64,000 bases of DNA from Taxillus chinensis (taxonomy: Eukaryota; Streptophyta; Magnoliopsida; Santalales; Loranthaceae), in the NCBI GenBank assembly GCA_023512835.1, contig CM042092.1, forward strand, positions 41,806,258-41,870,257. Reading direction: 5' to 3'. The notes under the pieces were generated by a model. The model had not been told where the DNA came from. It was given only the letters and a program-made list of their open reading frames with translations, and ran no database searches. The translations under genes were made by a program, and so were the position numbers. Shown piece by piece: positions 35,213-46,880 of the stretch (position 1 is the first letter of the stretch; every line of letters begins with the position of its first letter).

Positions 35213-35325
35213 TTATATAGACACCTCACTTATTAAAACGACATAGTTTTGATAAGTAAAACCTATCATCAAAACGACGTAGTTTTGATAAATGAAACCT
35301 ACCATCAAAATGACATAGTTTTGAT
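35213..35325 (-). promoter_or_regulatory. Gypsy C core promoter: three palindromes and TATA
   Basis: Palindromes at 35,232-35,253, 35,268-35,289 and 35,304-35,325 with arms close to ATCAAAAC / GTTTTGAT around an ACGT or ACAT core, separated by 14 bp each. TATATAA on the minus strand at 35,213-35,219 is 12 bp from the nearest one. Confidence 0.75.
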
Positions 35326-35761
35326 AAATGAAACATGTATTAACCATTCCGCTTCCACACAGGGACAAAATACCCGCAATTTGAACATGGCCTTTTGGGA
35401 AAAGATCATTAACATAACAAATCAAAGACAACAGTGCAAAAATATGGCTGCACGTGCCAAAAGCCATTGTTACGTGCAACCTCCAAATGGCCTAAAACTT
35501 TACCACAAGCCTTATAACTTAGTCTGGAAGGCTCCCATGCAAAAATCTCACTGCACGTGACAAGCCATTGTCACATGCATTGTCATATGCACCCTCTAAA
35601 AGTGTCCTCTTGGGCTCATCTCTTGCCTCATGCTTGCTCATCAACAAACAAGGTGTTCTAGCTAATATGTGTGGGAATAAAACTTCAAAAAACCTGACAA
35701 TTGCCACCCAAAAGGCAAAACTGTGACTAACTCCTCATATCCCAAAACACAAGTCATTACA

Positions 35762-35796
35762 TCCTCTCCCCCTTAAGACTTTTCGTCCTCGAAAAG
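35762..35796 (-). other. Gypsy C polypurine tract and inverted repeat
   Basis: Minus strand: CTTAAGGGGGAGAGGA directly before the LTR. Just upstream CTTTTCG (35,779-35,785) and CGAAAAG (35,790-35,796) form a 7-bp stem with a 4-base loop, as in gypsy D. Confidence 0.82.
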
Positions 35797-36094
35797 AAAC
35801 AACATACCACTAAAACCGCAAGGAAGAACAAACACATGCAACCCATTATGCAAAATCGCAAGTCATAACACATAAATGGATCAGACACCACGCACACAGC
35901 ACATAACAGGACATACGTCCACAACCTTAACAAAGCACCACCATAATACATAACACAAACCCGCATATCACAAATATACATGTCAAATACAAACACATAT
36001 CTAAAAAGGACAATACACAAATACACAACACATCACGAACAACTAGCACAGGAAAGCACATCACTATCCCTTGGCCAACAGCCACTTCCCACCC
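35797..36094 (-). mobile_element. Gypsy C 3' untranslated stretch, no gene
   Basis: Between the pol stop and the inverted repeat; TG/CA-rich, same position and flavour as 57,544-57,834 in gypsy D. No coding signal. Confidence 0.65.
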
Positions 36095-36610
36095 TCAAGA
36101 TTGTTCATCCTCGAACAACTCCGGGTGCTGCTCACGCATCATGGACTCATGCTCCCAAGTCTCCTCTTTAATGCCACAGTGCTGCCATAGCACGCGAACC
36201 AATGGAATAGCGCGACCATGCAAAAGCTTGTCCCGTGGATCTAGTATATGGATAAGGGCCTCAACAACGGACATATAATCCTCAATGTCCAATGTTCCCC
36301 AATCAATCACATGAGTTGGGTTAGGATGATACTTCCTCAACTGGGACACATGGAACACATTGTGTACCCGACTCAACCGCAGTGATAATGCTAACCGGTA
36401 GGCCACTGGCTCCACACGAGCCACAACCTCGAAAGGACCAATAAACCACGGGGATAGCTTGGAACCTCTCCCAAACCGACGATGGCCACGACGTGGAGAA
36501 ACATGGAGCAACACATGATCGCCCACAGAAAACTCCCAAGGTCGTCGCCGCTGATCCGCATCTTTTAACTCTAAGCTCACAACAAGCGCTGACAAATCAA
36601 CTTGACCTTC
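36095..36610 (-). pseudogene. Gypsy C integrase C-terminus
   Basis: Open frame reading PWEFSVGDHVLLHVSPRRGH, FIGPFEVVARVEPVAYRLAL, VHNVFHVSQLRKYHPNPTHV, VLWQHCGIKEETWE and FEDEQS before TGA. This is the SH3-like and chromodomain-type tail of chromoviral integrase. The frame is clean for about 166 codons, better preserved than gypsy B. It is cut at 36,610 by gypsy B (duplication TTGGT/TCGGT) and continues at 45,320. Its function would be target-site choice and DNA binding during integration; the gene is dead because it is split. Confidence 0.88.
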
Positions 36611-36887
36611 TTGGTTGTAATGACCCGTGTTTTGAGATGTGTGGAGTTAGTCACAGTTTTTCCTTTTGAGTGGCAATTTTCTAGTTTTTGGGGAACGTCA
36701 ACTCATGGACTTCAGCCAAATCATTTTATTTACCAAATAGGGAACTTTTGACGAAAGAGGGCAGGCTAGGGAGATAGGAATAGAGTGCACGTCATATGCG
36801 GCATTATGACGTGCAAGGTTTTTATTGCATGCCTGCCTTCTACATGATGCAAGGAAGCTTGGGGTAGAATTTCACAGCATTTGGAGC

Positions 36888-36915
36888 TGCACGTCATATG
36901 GGGATATGACGTGCA
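36888..36915 (+). promoter_or_regulatory. ACGT palindrome in U3 of gypsy B
   Basis: Perfect 12-bp arms TGCACGTCATAT / ATATGACGTGCA with loop GGGG. A related imperfect one sits at about 36,788-36,812. Confidence 0.8.
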
Positions 36916-37043
36916 TTATGGCGTGCAACCATATTTTTGCACCATCACCTTGGTTTTGTTGTTCTGGTAATCTTTTCCCAAAGAACAATGTTTGAATTAT
37001 GAATATTTTGGCATGTATGGATACGGGAAGGTTATGGTGTGTC

Positions 37044-37120
37044 ATCAAAAGTACGTCGTTTTGATGTTGGGGTTCACTTAATGAAAACTACGTCGTTTTG
37101 ATATTGAGGCGTCTATATAA
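37044..37120 (+). promoter_or_regulatory. Gypsy B core promoter: palindrome pair and TATA
   Basis: Palindromes 37,044-37,065 and 37,081-37,102 (arms ATCAAAA / TTTTGAT, core TACGTC) are 15 bp apart; TATATAA starts 11 bp after the second, at 37,114. The ACGT core suits bZIP-type factors. Confidence 0.78.
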
Positions 37121-37178
37121 AGAGGTGGAGGTCTCCTTGTTTTAGGTTTAGGGTTTTCCATCAGCCACCATAGCCGCA

Positions 37179-37227
<49 letters not shown>

Positions 37228-37415
37228 AGGAGAGCTTTTGATCTTGCTGTGGTGATTTGCGAGAGTGGACGACATTTGGCGTGGAGGCTAGAACGTGAAG
37301 GATCCTTGAGGTAGGGGTTCTGTCTCTCCTAGTACCCATTCCGGGGTTAGACCCTGTGGTGGATGATCTATCGAGTATTATCGTTGTTGTTATAATATAT
37401 ATATATATATGTAAA

Positions 37416-37443
37416 TTCATATAGGTGTGATCTCCTATATGAA
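37416..37443 (+). other. Leader hairpin H1 in gypsy B
   Basis: TTCATATAGG / CCTATATGAA, loop TGTGATCT, following a (TA)n run. Confidence 0.85.
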
Positions 37444-37715
37444 TGTTGGCCTTCAATGGCATATTTGATGTGATCTCCTATGTGGATGTTTGTTATCCTG
37501 TGCAAATATGCCTGCATGATAGGTGTTCGATTTTATGCATGTGTGGCTGCGTTTGTGAGCCTATGAATGTGTGCACGTTATATGTTTGATAATATGCCCG
37601 TGAGGCTAAGCCTATTAAGTGTTTGATAATATGCTTGTGTGGCTATGCCTATTATGTGTTTGATTTTATGCCTGTGTGATAGAAATGTATGTTATGTGTT
37701 TGATTGTATGATTGT

Positions 37716-37880
37716 TAGCCTGAGAGGCTGTGGGAACTGTTTGCCTGGGAGGTGGTTAAACTATTTGCCTGAGAGGCGGTTAAACATTTGCCCGAGAGGC
37801 GGTTCAATATTTGCCCGAGAGGCGGTTAAATTGTTAGCCTGGAAGGCTGTGAAATTGGTAGCATGTGAGGCTGTGGAGTC
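37716..37880. repeat. Minisatellite in gypsy B LTR
   Basis: Six to seven diverged units of about 21-22 bp, close to TTGCCCGAGAGGCGGTTAAA. The 3' LTR fragment keeps the last three units (from 44,706). Confidence 0.85.
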
Positions 37881-38018
37881 AGCATGGCTGGGGCTGTGGT
37901 TGCGCCCATTTGAGTGGTGTGTTTTACTTGTATTTACTATTGCCACGACACTGCACTAGTACACGATCTCATGTAGTGGTTAGCTGCATGGGAAGGGTTG
38001 GGGAGACTTGATCCCTAC

Positions 38019-38035
38019 TGAGCTGTGGTTGCTCA
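38019..38035 (+). other. Conserved hairpin H2 in gypsy B
   Basis: TGAGC / GCTCA with a 7-base loop, followed by CCCCTCC. The same stem occurs in A (6,824; 24,034; 31,922), C (34,370, minus), B 3' LTR (44,938), the 45-kb solo LTR (47,079) and E (63,049). Confidence 0.75.
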
Positions 38036-38400
38036 CCCCTCCTATTGTATTATGTTTTTCTCAGGGACCTACAGGCGTTAGGTGGGAACACCAAGGTGGA
38101 CAACAGTTTTGTTTGTGGTTGTGATTTATGTTATTTGTATTATTATTTTTGGGAGGCTTTGTACCCCAGCGGGGAGATATTGTAAAGTGCATTTTATTGT
38201 AATAAAAGCTTGTGGATTTGTAAACGTTTATCCTAACTTGAATTTAATTAATTTATGATGTTGTCTCTCTGAATGTCAGCTGTGTAGTGTATGATGTCCT
38301 GTGTGAGAGTATTGTATCCTACCCCTTTCTCCATCGCAGGGGGTAAAGGGGGGAGTCATGAACTGGTCTCCTCGGGTTGGAAATTCAGGGCATGACAGTA

Positions 38401-38412
38401 TGGTATCAGAGC
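38401..38412 (+). other. Primer-binding site, Met-tRNA (gypsy B)
   Basis: TGGTATCAGAGC three bases after the LTR end. Confidence 0.94.
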
Positions 38413-38861
38413 ATGGTCTAGTTGGCCTAGGGTGGTGGGCAGATCTGGTTATCTTGAGTCCTTTGGCGGAGCCTGGAGGAATGTGCTTGACCAACACGGT
38501 CCTCTTGGAGCCTCTAAGGTGTACTTAGGGTAGTCCAGACCTGAGGTAGGATTTGCATTCATTGGTATTAGGGCACTAGTTGCATTTGTTGTTTATGTTT
38601 GCTAAACTGGAAAAAAACGTGAATAGCGTGATAAAGTGTGAAATGTGCAACTCTGAATTTTCTTGGAATACCTTGAGCATAAGAACTCCTTGTTTAATTG
38701 AGCTGTGTGAAATGTGAATTAAGCTGTGTGCAATGTGGATTGATGCAATGTATGTGTGTACTGCCATATGATAGTAGAATTGATAAGTGGGGTAGAGGTA
38801 GTGACACGAGATAGATTCAAATTCGTTTTGACGTTTGTGTTCTTTACTGTGTGTAGTAAGA

Positions 38862-40260
38862 ATGCCACCGAGGAGAGCGACACATGTGTCCAGGGCAGTG
38901 GCTGATGAGTCATCTACCCACGAGGGTCCTGGTGCGGGGCAGCCCGCTGGAGGACATGCACTGTTGTTGGCAAAGCTGTGAGAGAGCATCCGACTGGAAG
39001 TCCGAGAGCTGAAGGAGGGTATCCGGCAAGAAGTTCGGGAGGAAGTGCGCCGTGAGATGGCAGCACAGCAGGTGGTGCCACCACCACCACCACCACCAGT
39101 AAGGGAGTTACCTCGTGAGCGTGAGAGTTCGCTGGGTGGCGTACCAATGCATCGTGCAGAAGATGATGTTGTGACGAGGTTCCGAAAGGAACAACCTCCG
39201 AGGTTCACGGGAGAGGGGGATCCAGTGATAGCAGAGCATTGGTTGAGGCAAATAGAGCACATGTTCTCCTTTCTCCTACCCCGGGAGGAGGATAAGGTGA
39301 GGTTGGCCATCCGGCAGTTGGAGGGGAATGCCTTGGAGTGGTGGCTGAGTGTCATGGGAAGCCGTGCTGTGCAGTACAAGTTGTGGGATAAGTTCTTATA
39401 GCTTTTCCATGACGAGTTCTTCCCTGAGTCACTGAGGTCGCAAAAGAGGGAGGAATTCTGGAGTCTGAAGCAGGGATCGAAAATGGTGCCCGAGTATGAA
39501 CGCGAGTTCCGGAGCTTGAGTAGATTTGCTCCCGAGACTGTGGCCAAGGAGGACCTGAAGGCCCACAAGTTCACTTTGGGCCTTAGGCCAGCCCTTAGGC
39601 AGAGGGTGGCGATTCTGCGTTTGAGGACTTATGCTGAGGTTGTTGAGATGGCTCGTATAGCTAAGAGAGAGCTGGATTATGGGAGGCAGGCCCATCTAGG
39701 TCGCCCGTTGTAGGGTGGGTCAGATCGGGATTCAGGATCCAAGAGGCCCAAGACCGAGGAGAGAGATAGTAGTTCCTTCTGCAGCCAGCGTCAACCATCT
39801 GTGAACCCAGGGAGGTTCACCTTTGGCGGCAGTAGATAGGTAGGTTTAGTAGGAGGTCTTCCCAGTGGTTGTCTTTGTTCTGGGGAGCAAGGCCACGTCA
39901 AAAGGGAGTGTCCCAAGAAAGACTAGCGGTGCAACAACTGTGGATGGGAGGGCCATTTGCGCAGGGTTTGCAGGAGAGGCAACAGGGGAGCAGGGGGCCT
40001 TGCATCCAGCATGAGGAGTGATGCTAGTTTCCATGCACCAGCGGAGAGGCCAGCGCGTTAGTGGCAGGCTAGTCAGGCAGGATCTAGCCAGACCCGACCT
40101 CAGGGGAGGCCTGAGCGGCAGCAGACTGAAGCTGGAGGCAGCCATAGCGAAAATCGTCCATTGGGGGAGCCGACCAATGGTACGGGCCAAGGGAGAGTGT
40201 TTGCACTGAATGTAACACACCAGGAGGAGGCTGAGCTACCACCTCTACCGGCGGAGGGTG
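38862..40260 (+). pseudogene. Gypsy B Gag remnant
   Basis: ATG at 38,862 (MPPRRATHV), preceded by a pyrimidine-rich stretch and GTGTAG. A TGA interrupts at 38,979. Then an Arg/Glu-rich helix (VRELKEGIRQEVREEVRREM), a short Pro run, and the Retrotrans_gag capsid segment QPPRFTGEGDPVIAEHWLRQ, WWLSVMGSRAV with a TAG at 39,399, FFPESL, EYEREFRSLSRFAPETV and LKAHKFTLGLRPALRQRV. The nucleocapsid has one irregular Cys cluster (about 39,865-39,915) and, after a TAG, an intact CCHC knuckle CNNCGWEGHLRRVC (about 39,931-39,972). It has the same plan as Gag of D and E. Confidence 0.88.
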
Positions 40261-41383
40261 CGGCAGGACCATCGGTGGTTAAAGGTACCCTTTTGATCTC
40301 TTGTACGCTTGTTTCTGCACTTTTTGATATAGGTGCATCTTGTTCGTTTGTTGCTGAACTTTTGATTGAGGGATTGGGATTAGCATGTGTTGAGGCAGAG
40401 AGGCCCCTAGCAGTGGAGTCTCCGGTGGGGAGTATGATTGAGGTGCGGAGCATATGTCATGACTGTGTGTTAACTATAGGGGATATGGAGCTTAGTTTCG
40501 ATTTGTACGCGATGCCCTTGCGTATATTTGACTTGATCTTGGGTATGGATTGGCTTATGGCTTTCCAGGCCAAGATAGATTGTTATCGGTGGCGTGTATC
40601 CTTTGTGACATCTGCAAGGACTTCTTGCACCCTACAGGGGGAGTGGGACTGTGAGGCGAGTCGAGTTGGGCCAGTGCTGGACCAGTGGGGTGCCATTACC
40701 CACAAGTTGGCATCCCTGACCTTTGCTGAGGAGGGGAAAGTAGAAAGGAGAGTGTGGCCGGCAGTTATTGACCAATTTCAGGATGTCTTCCCTGACCAGT
40801 TGAGGAGTTTAGCTCCTAAGACAAGTGTGGAGTTCACCATTGAATTGGTATCGGGGACTGGCCCAATCTCCCAGGTAGCATATCGCATGGGGCCAGCCGA
40901 GTTGAGGGAGCTTCAGCGGCAAATAAAGGAGTTGGTGGACCAGGGGTATATCAAACTGAGTACCTCACCTTGGGGTGCTCCGGTGCTCTTTGCAAAGAAG
41001 GCAGATGGCACGCTTCGCCTCTGCATTGACTACAGGAAGTTGAATTCGGTGACTGTGAAGAACAAGTATCCGTTGGCTTAGATAGATGACCTGTTCGACT
41101 AGTTGAATGGGGCCCATTGGTTTTCCAAGATAGATCTGCGATAAGGGTATCACCAGTTAAGGGTTAGGGAGGAGGACATCCCTAAGATGGCTTTTCGGTG
41201 CAGGTATGGGCACTATGAGTGGGTAGTGATGCCTTTCGGGCTCACTAATGCACCAGCAGTGTTCATGCATTTGATAAACCAGGTCTTTGCTCCATATTTG
41301 GATTCCTTTGTGGTGGTGTTCATAGACGATATCTTGGTGTATTCCAAGACGGAGAGGGAGCATGTGGAGCATTTGGTGACAGT
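40261..41383 (+). pseudogene. Gypsy B protease and reverse transcriptase, 5' part
   Basis: A frame of about 300 codons with protease ([20 protein letters not shown] followed by DIG, a change from the expected DTG), [18 protein letters not shown], then [42 protein letters not shown]. Stops follow at 41,079 (TAG), 41,100 (TAG) and 41,144 (TAA). Then [15 protein letters not shown] and the catalytic FIDD (41,319-41,330). Interrupted at 41,388 by a solo LTR. The protease triad change and the stops make it inactive. Confidence 0.9.
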
Positions 41384-41388
41384 GCTGC

Positions 41389-42898
41389 GAACGGGTATTT
41401 CGTGAGCGAAACCCAAGTGAGGGTTAAGCTACTGTCGTTTAAATCCCTTCTCAAAATATTAATTCCCTTAACTAATGCTAAATAGAATAGCGATAAGAAA
41501 GGGGTCGATCCCACAGAGATTACCAAGTTATCTAGCTTTAACTCAAATCACCAAATTAATCTTGCTTAAAACAATGTCTTGGCAAAAACGAAATCTTTTT
41601 TTTAACTAAAGATCTAATTTTTATTTGGTTTTCTGAATAAACAAAGAAAGCAAATTGATTTTAGGATTAAGATTCAAGGATTAAAGGCATCTAGGGTCAC
41701 AATTTCACCTCCATATGTTATCTCTACTGGTTCATGGTATTAGGGTTGTCTGATTGAAGACATGCTAAACATAAGCCAAGGACAACAAATGGTTATTGAG
41801 GTCCTTTTAAGAGTTGTATGCCAGAATGGTCATCTAAACACACAAACATGCAAAGCCAATAAATCATACTTGCAAAAGGATAATGATCACACCAATTACA
41901 AATAAGTTATGAATCTCAATCCGCCCCAGACTAGGGCTAAGAATACCATGGTGTACATCCAAAGATAGAAATTAAGAACAGATTCATAAAACATGCAAAA
42001 CTCAATCATCCAAAACCCAATATTCATAAACACAGCAAAGCAACAAGGGGGCTACATTGCTCCCCTAGATTATAAGAACTACTCACGCATGATTACAAGC
42101 AAAACCATAGTAGTAAAGCTAAACATCTTCTTCTAATCCACGCGCGCAACAAAGCTTCAAATCCAAGCTCCAAAATCCGTGACGGCTGCGACGGCTGCTC
42201 TCCTAGGTCAAGGAGCAACCTCCAAGTCGTGGAGCCTCTCTCTCTCTCTCTCTCTCTAAAAACGTGTAGGGGGGTCAAGGATGGGTTGTATGGGGCGTGG
42301 AGGCTGTATTTATAGAGGTTGGATGGGCCTTGAGGTGTGTACCCTAGCCCATCTATCAAAACGACGTAGTTTTGATAAGTGATACTCCAAACATTAAAAT
42401 CTCTAACTTCCATCCACAATTTGGACATGGGCCTTCAGAAACAAATGATCAGCATGAAAAAACGATAGGATCGGTCCAAAAATATCTCTGCACGTCAATT
42501 TGCACGTGATATGGTGAATTCACGTGCAACTCCAAATCAGCTCAAACTTCTTCCCAAGCTTCCTTGCATCCTGTAGAGGCCTGAGAGGCAAAAATAGGCT
42601 TACACGTGAAATGGATGAATTCACGTGCAGCTCCAAATGCTCTGAAATTTCTGTGGTAGGTAGAGGACATCATTCTAAGCAACTTTTGTTCTTGCACGCC
42701 AATTGTTTGAGGCCATCTACTATATCAAAAGTGAGCTCCAAAATCTGCCAAAACAGCTTAAAAACGCATGTATTTGCAAATAGCATCTTCCTAGGGGTTA
42801 GAGCAAATATAAATAATATATGAAGCAATAAGTCTCTAATCATGCTCTTAAACATCCTAAATAAACACTAGAATAACGGCATAAAATGCACGTTATCA
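41389..42898 (-). mobile_element. Solo LTR in gypsy B RT, 1,510 bp
   Basis: Flanked by GCTGC at 41,384-41,388 and 42,899-42,903, and the RT reading order resumes exactly after it. On the minus strand it begins TGATAACGTGC; the other end, CCCGTTC, lacks the usual CA. It carries one ACGT palindrome (42,355-42,376), a TATA box (42,307-42,314) and a GA leader (42,236-42,259), so it is LTR-like. It has no internal region: either a solo LTR left by recombination or a short non-autonomous unit. Confidence 0.75.
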
Positions 42899-42903
42899 GC
42901 TGC

Positions 42904-44696
42904 AAACCTTGAGGGACCAGCAGTTGTTTGCTAAATTTAGCAAATGTGAGTTTTGGATGCAGGAGGTTCTCTTGGCCATGTAGTGTCAGTTGAGGGAGTT
43001 AGAGTGGACCCAACAAAGATTGAGGCTGTGGCATCGTGGGAGAGGCTAACCAATGTTTTCGAGATTCATAGTTTCCTTGGTTTGGCGGGGTACTATCATC
43101 GTTTTGTTAAGGGATTCTACCATTTGGCGGCTCCTATGACGGCGTTGACCCAAAAGGGAGTGAAGTTTGAGTGGACTGACAAGTGTCAGCAGGCGTTTGA
43201 GGCTCTCAAGACCTGTTTGACCACTGCACCTGTGTTGAGGTTACCTAAGGAGGACGTCCCATATGAGGTACATTGCGATGCATCCAGGATTGGTTTGGGG
43301 TGTATGCTTATGCAAGAGCGCAATGTGGTAGCTTATGGGTCGAGGCAGCTGAAACCTCATGAGCAAAATTACCCTACTCATGATCTTGAGTTAGCGGCTG
43401 TCATCTTTGCCTTGAAGAGCTGGCAACATTACCTTTTGGGGGAGAAGTTTGTGGTGTTCTCAGATCACAAGAGCCTTCAGTACATCTTTACTCAAAAGGA
43501 CTTGAATTTGAGGTAGAGGAGATAGGTGGAGTATTTGCAGACCTTTGACTTTACTCTTGCCTATACCCCAGGCAAGGGCAATGTTGTAGCTGACGCGTTG
43601 AGCAGGAATGGAAAAGCTGAGGTGGCAATGAGAGAGTGGTAGTTGATGGAGTAGTTGGTGATGTTACAGTTGCAGCCGATTGCTCGTGATGGTAGGACAT
43701 TGCTGAATCTTATTATTGTTGTGCCTGAGTTGTACCAGCGAGTCCGGGAGGGACAGTTGGGTGACATTGAGTGTGAGGTTCTCCGTGCTTGTATTGAGGC
43801 TGGTGAGCTATCTGGGGACTGGACAGAGGGTCTTGAGCATGAGTTGTCTTTTCAGGGGCGGCTAGTAGTGGCTTCTTCTCTCAGAAATGAGGTGATGAGG
43901 GAGTTTCATCAGCCTAGAGTTGTTGTGCATCTAGGGGGCACGAAGATGTATCATGCACTTCGGGGGCATTTTTGGTGGCTTGGGATAAAACATGATGTAG
44001 CTGCTTTTGTTTCGAGGTGCCTTACGTGTCAGTAGGTGAAGGCTGAGCACCAGCGGCCAGCAGGTATGTTGCAACCATTGCTGATCGCGGGGTGGAAGTG
44101 GGACCACATAGCGATGGACTTTGTGACGGGTCTTCCACCCACCACTGCGAGGAAAGACATGATATGGGTGATTGTGGATCGGCTAACGAAGTTGGCCCAT
44201 TTTCTTGCCGTTCGAGAGCGGGACTCCATTGGGGCATTGAGCCAGCTATATGTGAACGAGGTTGTGAGACTGCATGGAGTACCATTGTCGATTGTGTCTT
44301 ACAGAGATTCGCGGTTCACTTCCCGTTTGTGGGCAGGCTTGCAGGAGGCTATGGGGACAAAGCTTCACTTGAGTACGGCCTTTCACCCGGAGACTGACGG
44401 TCAAATAGAGAGGATGAACCAGACATTGGAGGACATGTTGCAGGCCTGTGTGCTAGATTTTGGGGGTTCGTGGGCAACTCACCTTCCTTTGGTGGAGTTT
44501 GCCTACAACAGTTATCAAGCATCCATTGGGATGGCCCCTTTCGAAGCGTTGTATGGGAGGCCGTGCCAATCACCTTTATGTTGGACCGAGGCAAGAGAGG
44601 CAGCTCTCTTGGGACTACAGTTGGTTCAAGAGGCTACCAAGAAGGTAAAGTTGATTCGTCAGCGCTTGTTGTCCGCGCAGATGAATCAACTCTAAC
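42904..44696 (+). pseudogene. Gypsy B RT end, RNase H and integrase
   Basis: Continues RT after the insertion: [20 protein letters not shown]. RNase [59 protein letters not shown], with stops near 43,516. Integrase zinc domain: FHQPRVVVHLGGTKMYH and CLTCQ followed by TAG (44,033). Core: MDFVTGLPPTT (first Asp), then IVSYRDSRF, where the second catalytic Asp of the usual SDRD is Tyr, and DGQIERMNQTLE (Glu). Ends at LLSAQMNQL and TAA, where the sequence jumps into the 3' LTR; the C-terminal tail is deleted. Confidence 0.9.
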
Positions 44697-44702
44697 TCCC
44701 TC

Positions 44703-45314
44703 AATATTTGCCGAGAGGCAGTTCAATATTTGCCCGAGAGGCAGTTAAATTGTTAGCCTGGAAGGCTATGAAATTGGTAGCTTTGTGGGCCGTGGAGCCA
44801 ACGTGGCTGGGGCTGTGGTTGCGCCCATTTGAGTGGTGTGTTTTACTTGTATTTACTACTGCCATGACACTGCACTAGTACACGATCTCATGTAGTGGTT
44901 AGCTGCATGGGAAGGGTTGGGGAGACTTGATCCCTACTGAGCTGTGGTTGCTCACGCCTCCTATTGTGTTATGTTTTTCTCAGGGACCTACAAGCGTTAG
45001 GTGGGAACACCAAGGTGGACAACAGTTTTGTTTGTGGTTGTGATTTATGTTATTTGTATTGTTATTTTTGGGAGGCTTTGTACCCCAGTGGGGAGATATT
45101 GTAAAATGGATTTTATTGTAATAAAAGCTTGTGGATTTGTAAACGTTTATCCTGATTTGAATTTAATTAATTTATGATTTTGTCTCTCTGAATGTCAGCT
45201 GTGTAGTGTATGATGTCCTGTGTGAGAGTATTGTATCCTACCCCCTTCTCCACCGCAGGGGTAAAGGGGGAGTCACGAACTGGTTTCCTCAGGTTGGAAA
45301 TTCGGGGCGTGACA
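44703..45314 (+). mobile_element. Gypsy B 3' LTR, 5'-truncated
   Basis: Begins within the minisatellite and then follows 37,790-38,397 closely to GGGGCGTGACA. Joined directly to integrase sequence, so one deletion removed the region between. Confidence 0.9.
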
Positions 45315-45319
45315 TCGGT

Positions 45320-45471
45320 AGTCTCTTGAACCAACTGTGGTCCCAAAAGAGCTGTCTCCCCCACCTCAATCCAACACAAAGGTGATCGACACGGCCTCCC
45401 ATAGAACGCCTCAAAAGGAGCTATCCCAATGGATGCCTGATAACTATTGTGTTAGGCAAACTCCACCAAAG
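45320..45471 (-). pseudogene. Gypsy C integrase fragment (middle)
   Basis: Minus strand: [47 protein letters not shown]. It links the core (47,535-47,858) to the C-terminus (36,095-36,610) of the same integrase. Flanked by the gypsy B duplication on the left and the solo-LTR duplication GAAGG on the right. Confidence 0.88.
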
Positions 45472-45884
45472 GAAGGTGTAAGGACCCGTGTTCTGGGATG
45501 CGAGGAGTTAATTGCAGTTTTGCCTTTTGGAGTAGCAAATTGTTGGGTTTTGAGGAGTTTTATTTCGACACACATTGGCTAGGACACCTTGTATGATGAT
45601 GAGGAAGCTTGAGGCAAAATTTGAGCCCAAAAGGAGGTGCTCGCGACAATGGCCACGACAATGGTTGTCACGGGCAGAGTTATTTTTGCATAGGAACCTT
45701 CCTGACGTTGTTCTAAGGCTTGGGGAAAAATCCTAGGGAATTTGGGAGGTGCCCATGATAATGGCCTTTGTCACGTGCAACCTCCATTAGCTTGGTTTTG
45801 TGATCCTTGTAACTTTTTCCCAAAGAACCATGTCGAAATTATGGATATTTTGTCATATATGGATGTTAGAAGGTTGTAGTGTGT

Positions 45885-45963
45885 ATCAAAACTACGTCGT
45901 TTTGATGCTGGGCTTCATTTAATCAAAACTATGTCGTTTTGATGTCATAGTGATTATATAAAG
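45885..45963 (+). promoter_or_regulatory. Solo LTR core promoter: palindrome pair and TATA
   Basis: Palindromes at 45,885-45,906 and 45,922-45,943 (second has ATGTCG for ACGTCG, one CG to TG step), 15 bp apart; TATATAAAG starts 11 bp later at 45,955. Confidence 0.75.
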
Positions 45964-46854
45964 AGGTGGAGCTCTAAGGATTAGGGTTCTTCTTTTCCTG
46001 AAACCCTTGCAACCATCACATACAGAGAGAGAAAGAGAGAGATGGCCAGAGAGAGAGAGGGAGAGCTTCTAGTCCTTGTTGATGAGGGGATTTCCGTGGT
46101 TAGGCAGCGTTTGGCGTGGAAGCAAGAGGGTGCAGGGTTCTTGAGGTAGGGATTCCATCCTTCCTAATCCTTCTCTGTCCTAGAGTATTTATGGTCTATA
46201 CATGCTAATATATATATATATGTAAATCCATATAGGTGTGATCTCCTATATGAATGTTGGCCTTCAATGGCATATTGGTTGTGATTCTGATGTTTGGGAT
46301 TGGGCTGGAAATCGTTGGGTTGTCTATGCCTATTATGTGTTTGATAGTATGCCGTGTGGCTATGCCCATTATGTGTTTGATAATATACCTGTGTGACTGA
46401 TGTATGTTGCGTGTTTGGTTTTAAGCCTGTGTGGCTGGTGTATTTTGTTTGTAACTGACTATGTTGGCCTGTGTGAATCTTGTTTGAGATTTGTTGAGGA
46501 GATAATTGATAACCTGAGTTTTGAGGACTAGAATGTGTTGAGAATGCTGAGTTACAATCATATGTTTGAGATATGCTTGTTGAGTTGCACTACTGAGTTG
46601 TATTGAGTTGAGATGTGTTGCTGAGTTGTACTGCTGAAACTGATTGAATTGTTTATTGAGATTGAGTACCCAAATACATGTGGGTTAAGCTGAGCTATGG
46701 GCCAGACACAATAACTGGACCCTTTGAGATTTGGCTAGGATCGCGGTCCTGAGTCTCGGTGTAGCACTCACGACGGTGGGCTAAGTCCGCACCCATTCCT
46801 GAGGGTAGGTATGGCGTCCGAGGAGGTGATGGTCATATCCGACTCGGGTGGAAA

Positions 46855-46880
46855 ATGTTGCATTGGTGACCATGCAACAT
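46855..46880 (+). other. Hairpin ATGTTGCAT/ATGCAACAT
   Basis: Perfect 9-bp arms around TGGTGACC. The same sequence is at 62,833-62,858 in LTR E; the neighbouring CATCCGAGGAGGTGATGG is also unchanged. Confidence 0.8.

Larger units (their letters stand above)
33984..35761 (-). mobile_element. Gypsy C 3' LTR, 1,778 bp
   Basis: Minus strand: TGTAATGACTTGTGTTTTGG to CCGGGGTGTGACG (final CA decayed to CG). Contains three ACGT palindromes, TATA, CT/GA leader (about 35,111-35,150), hairpin H1, a CACAGCCACACAGGCTCA repeat block (34,520-34,640) and hairpin H2 (34,370-34,386). Confidence 0.9.
36616..38397 (+). mobile_element. Gypsy B 5' LTR, 1,782 bp
   Basis: TGTAATGACCCGTGTTTTG to GGCATGACA. Contains ACGT palindromes, TATA, GA leader (about 37,180-37,220), AG/GTAGGG (37,311), hairpins H1 and H2 and a minisatellite, in the order shared by the sister LTRs. 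Confidence 0.93.
36616..45314 (+). mobile_element. Gypsy B, nested in gypsy C
   Basis: 5' LTR 36,616-38,397, primer site, gag, protease, RT (split by a solo LTR), RNase H, integrase, then an abrupt join to a 5'-truncated 3' LTR. Flanks TTGGT (36,611-36,615) and TCGGT (45,315-45,319) are the target duplication with one CG to TG type difference. Several stops. A deletion has removed the integrase tail, polypurine tract and about 1.1 kb of 3' LTR. Confidence 0.9.

Noticed and set aside
38576..39574. Long minus-strand open frame of about 330 codons
   Set aside because: Lies antisense to gypsy B leader and Gag, which have recognisable domains on the plus strand; composition is that of a shadow frame.
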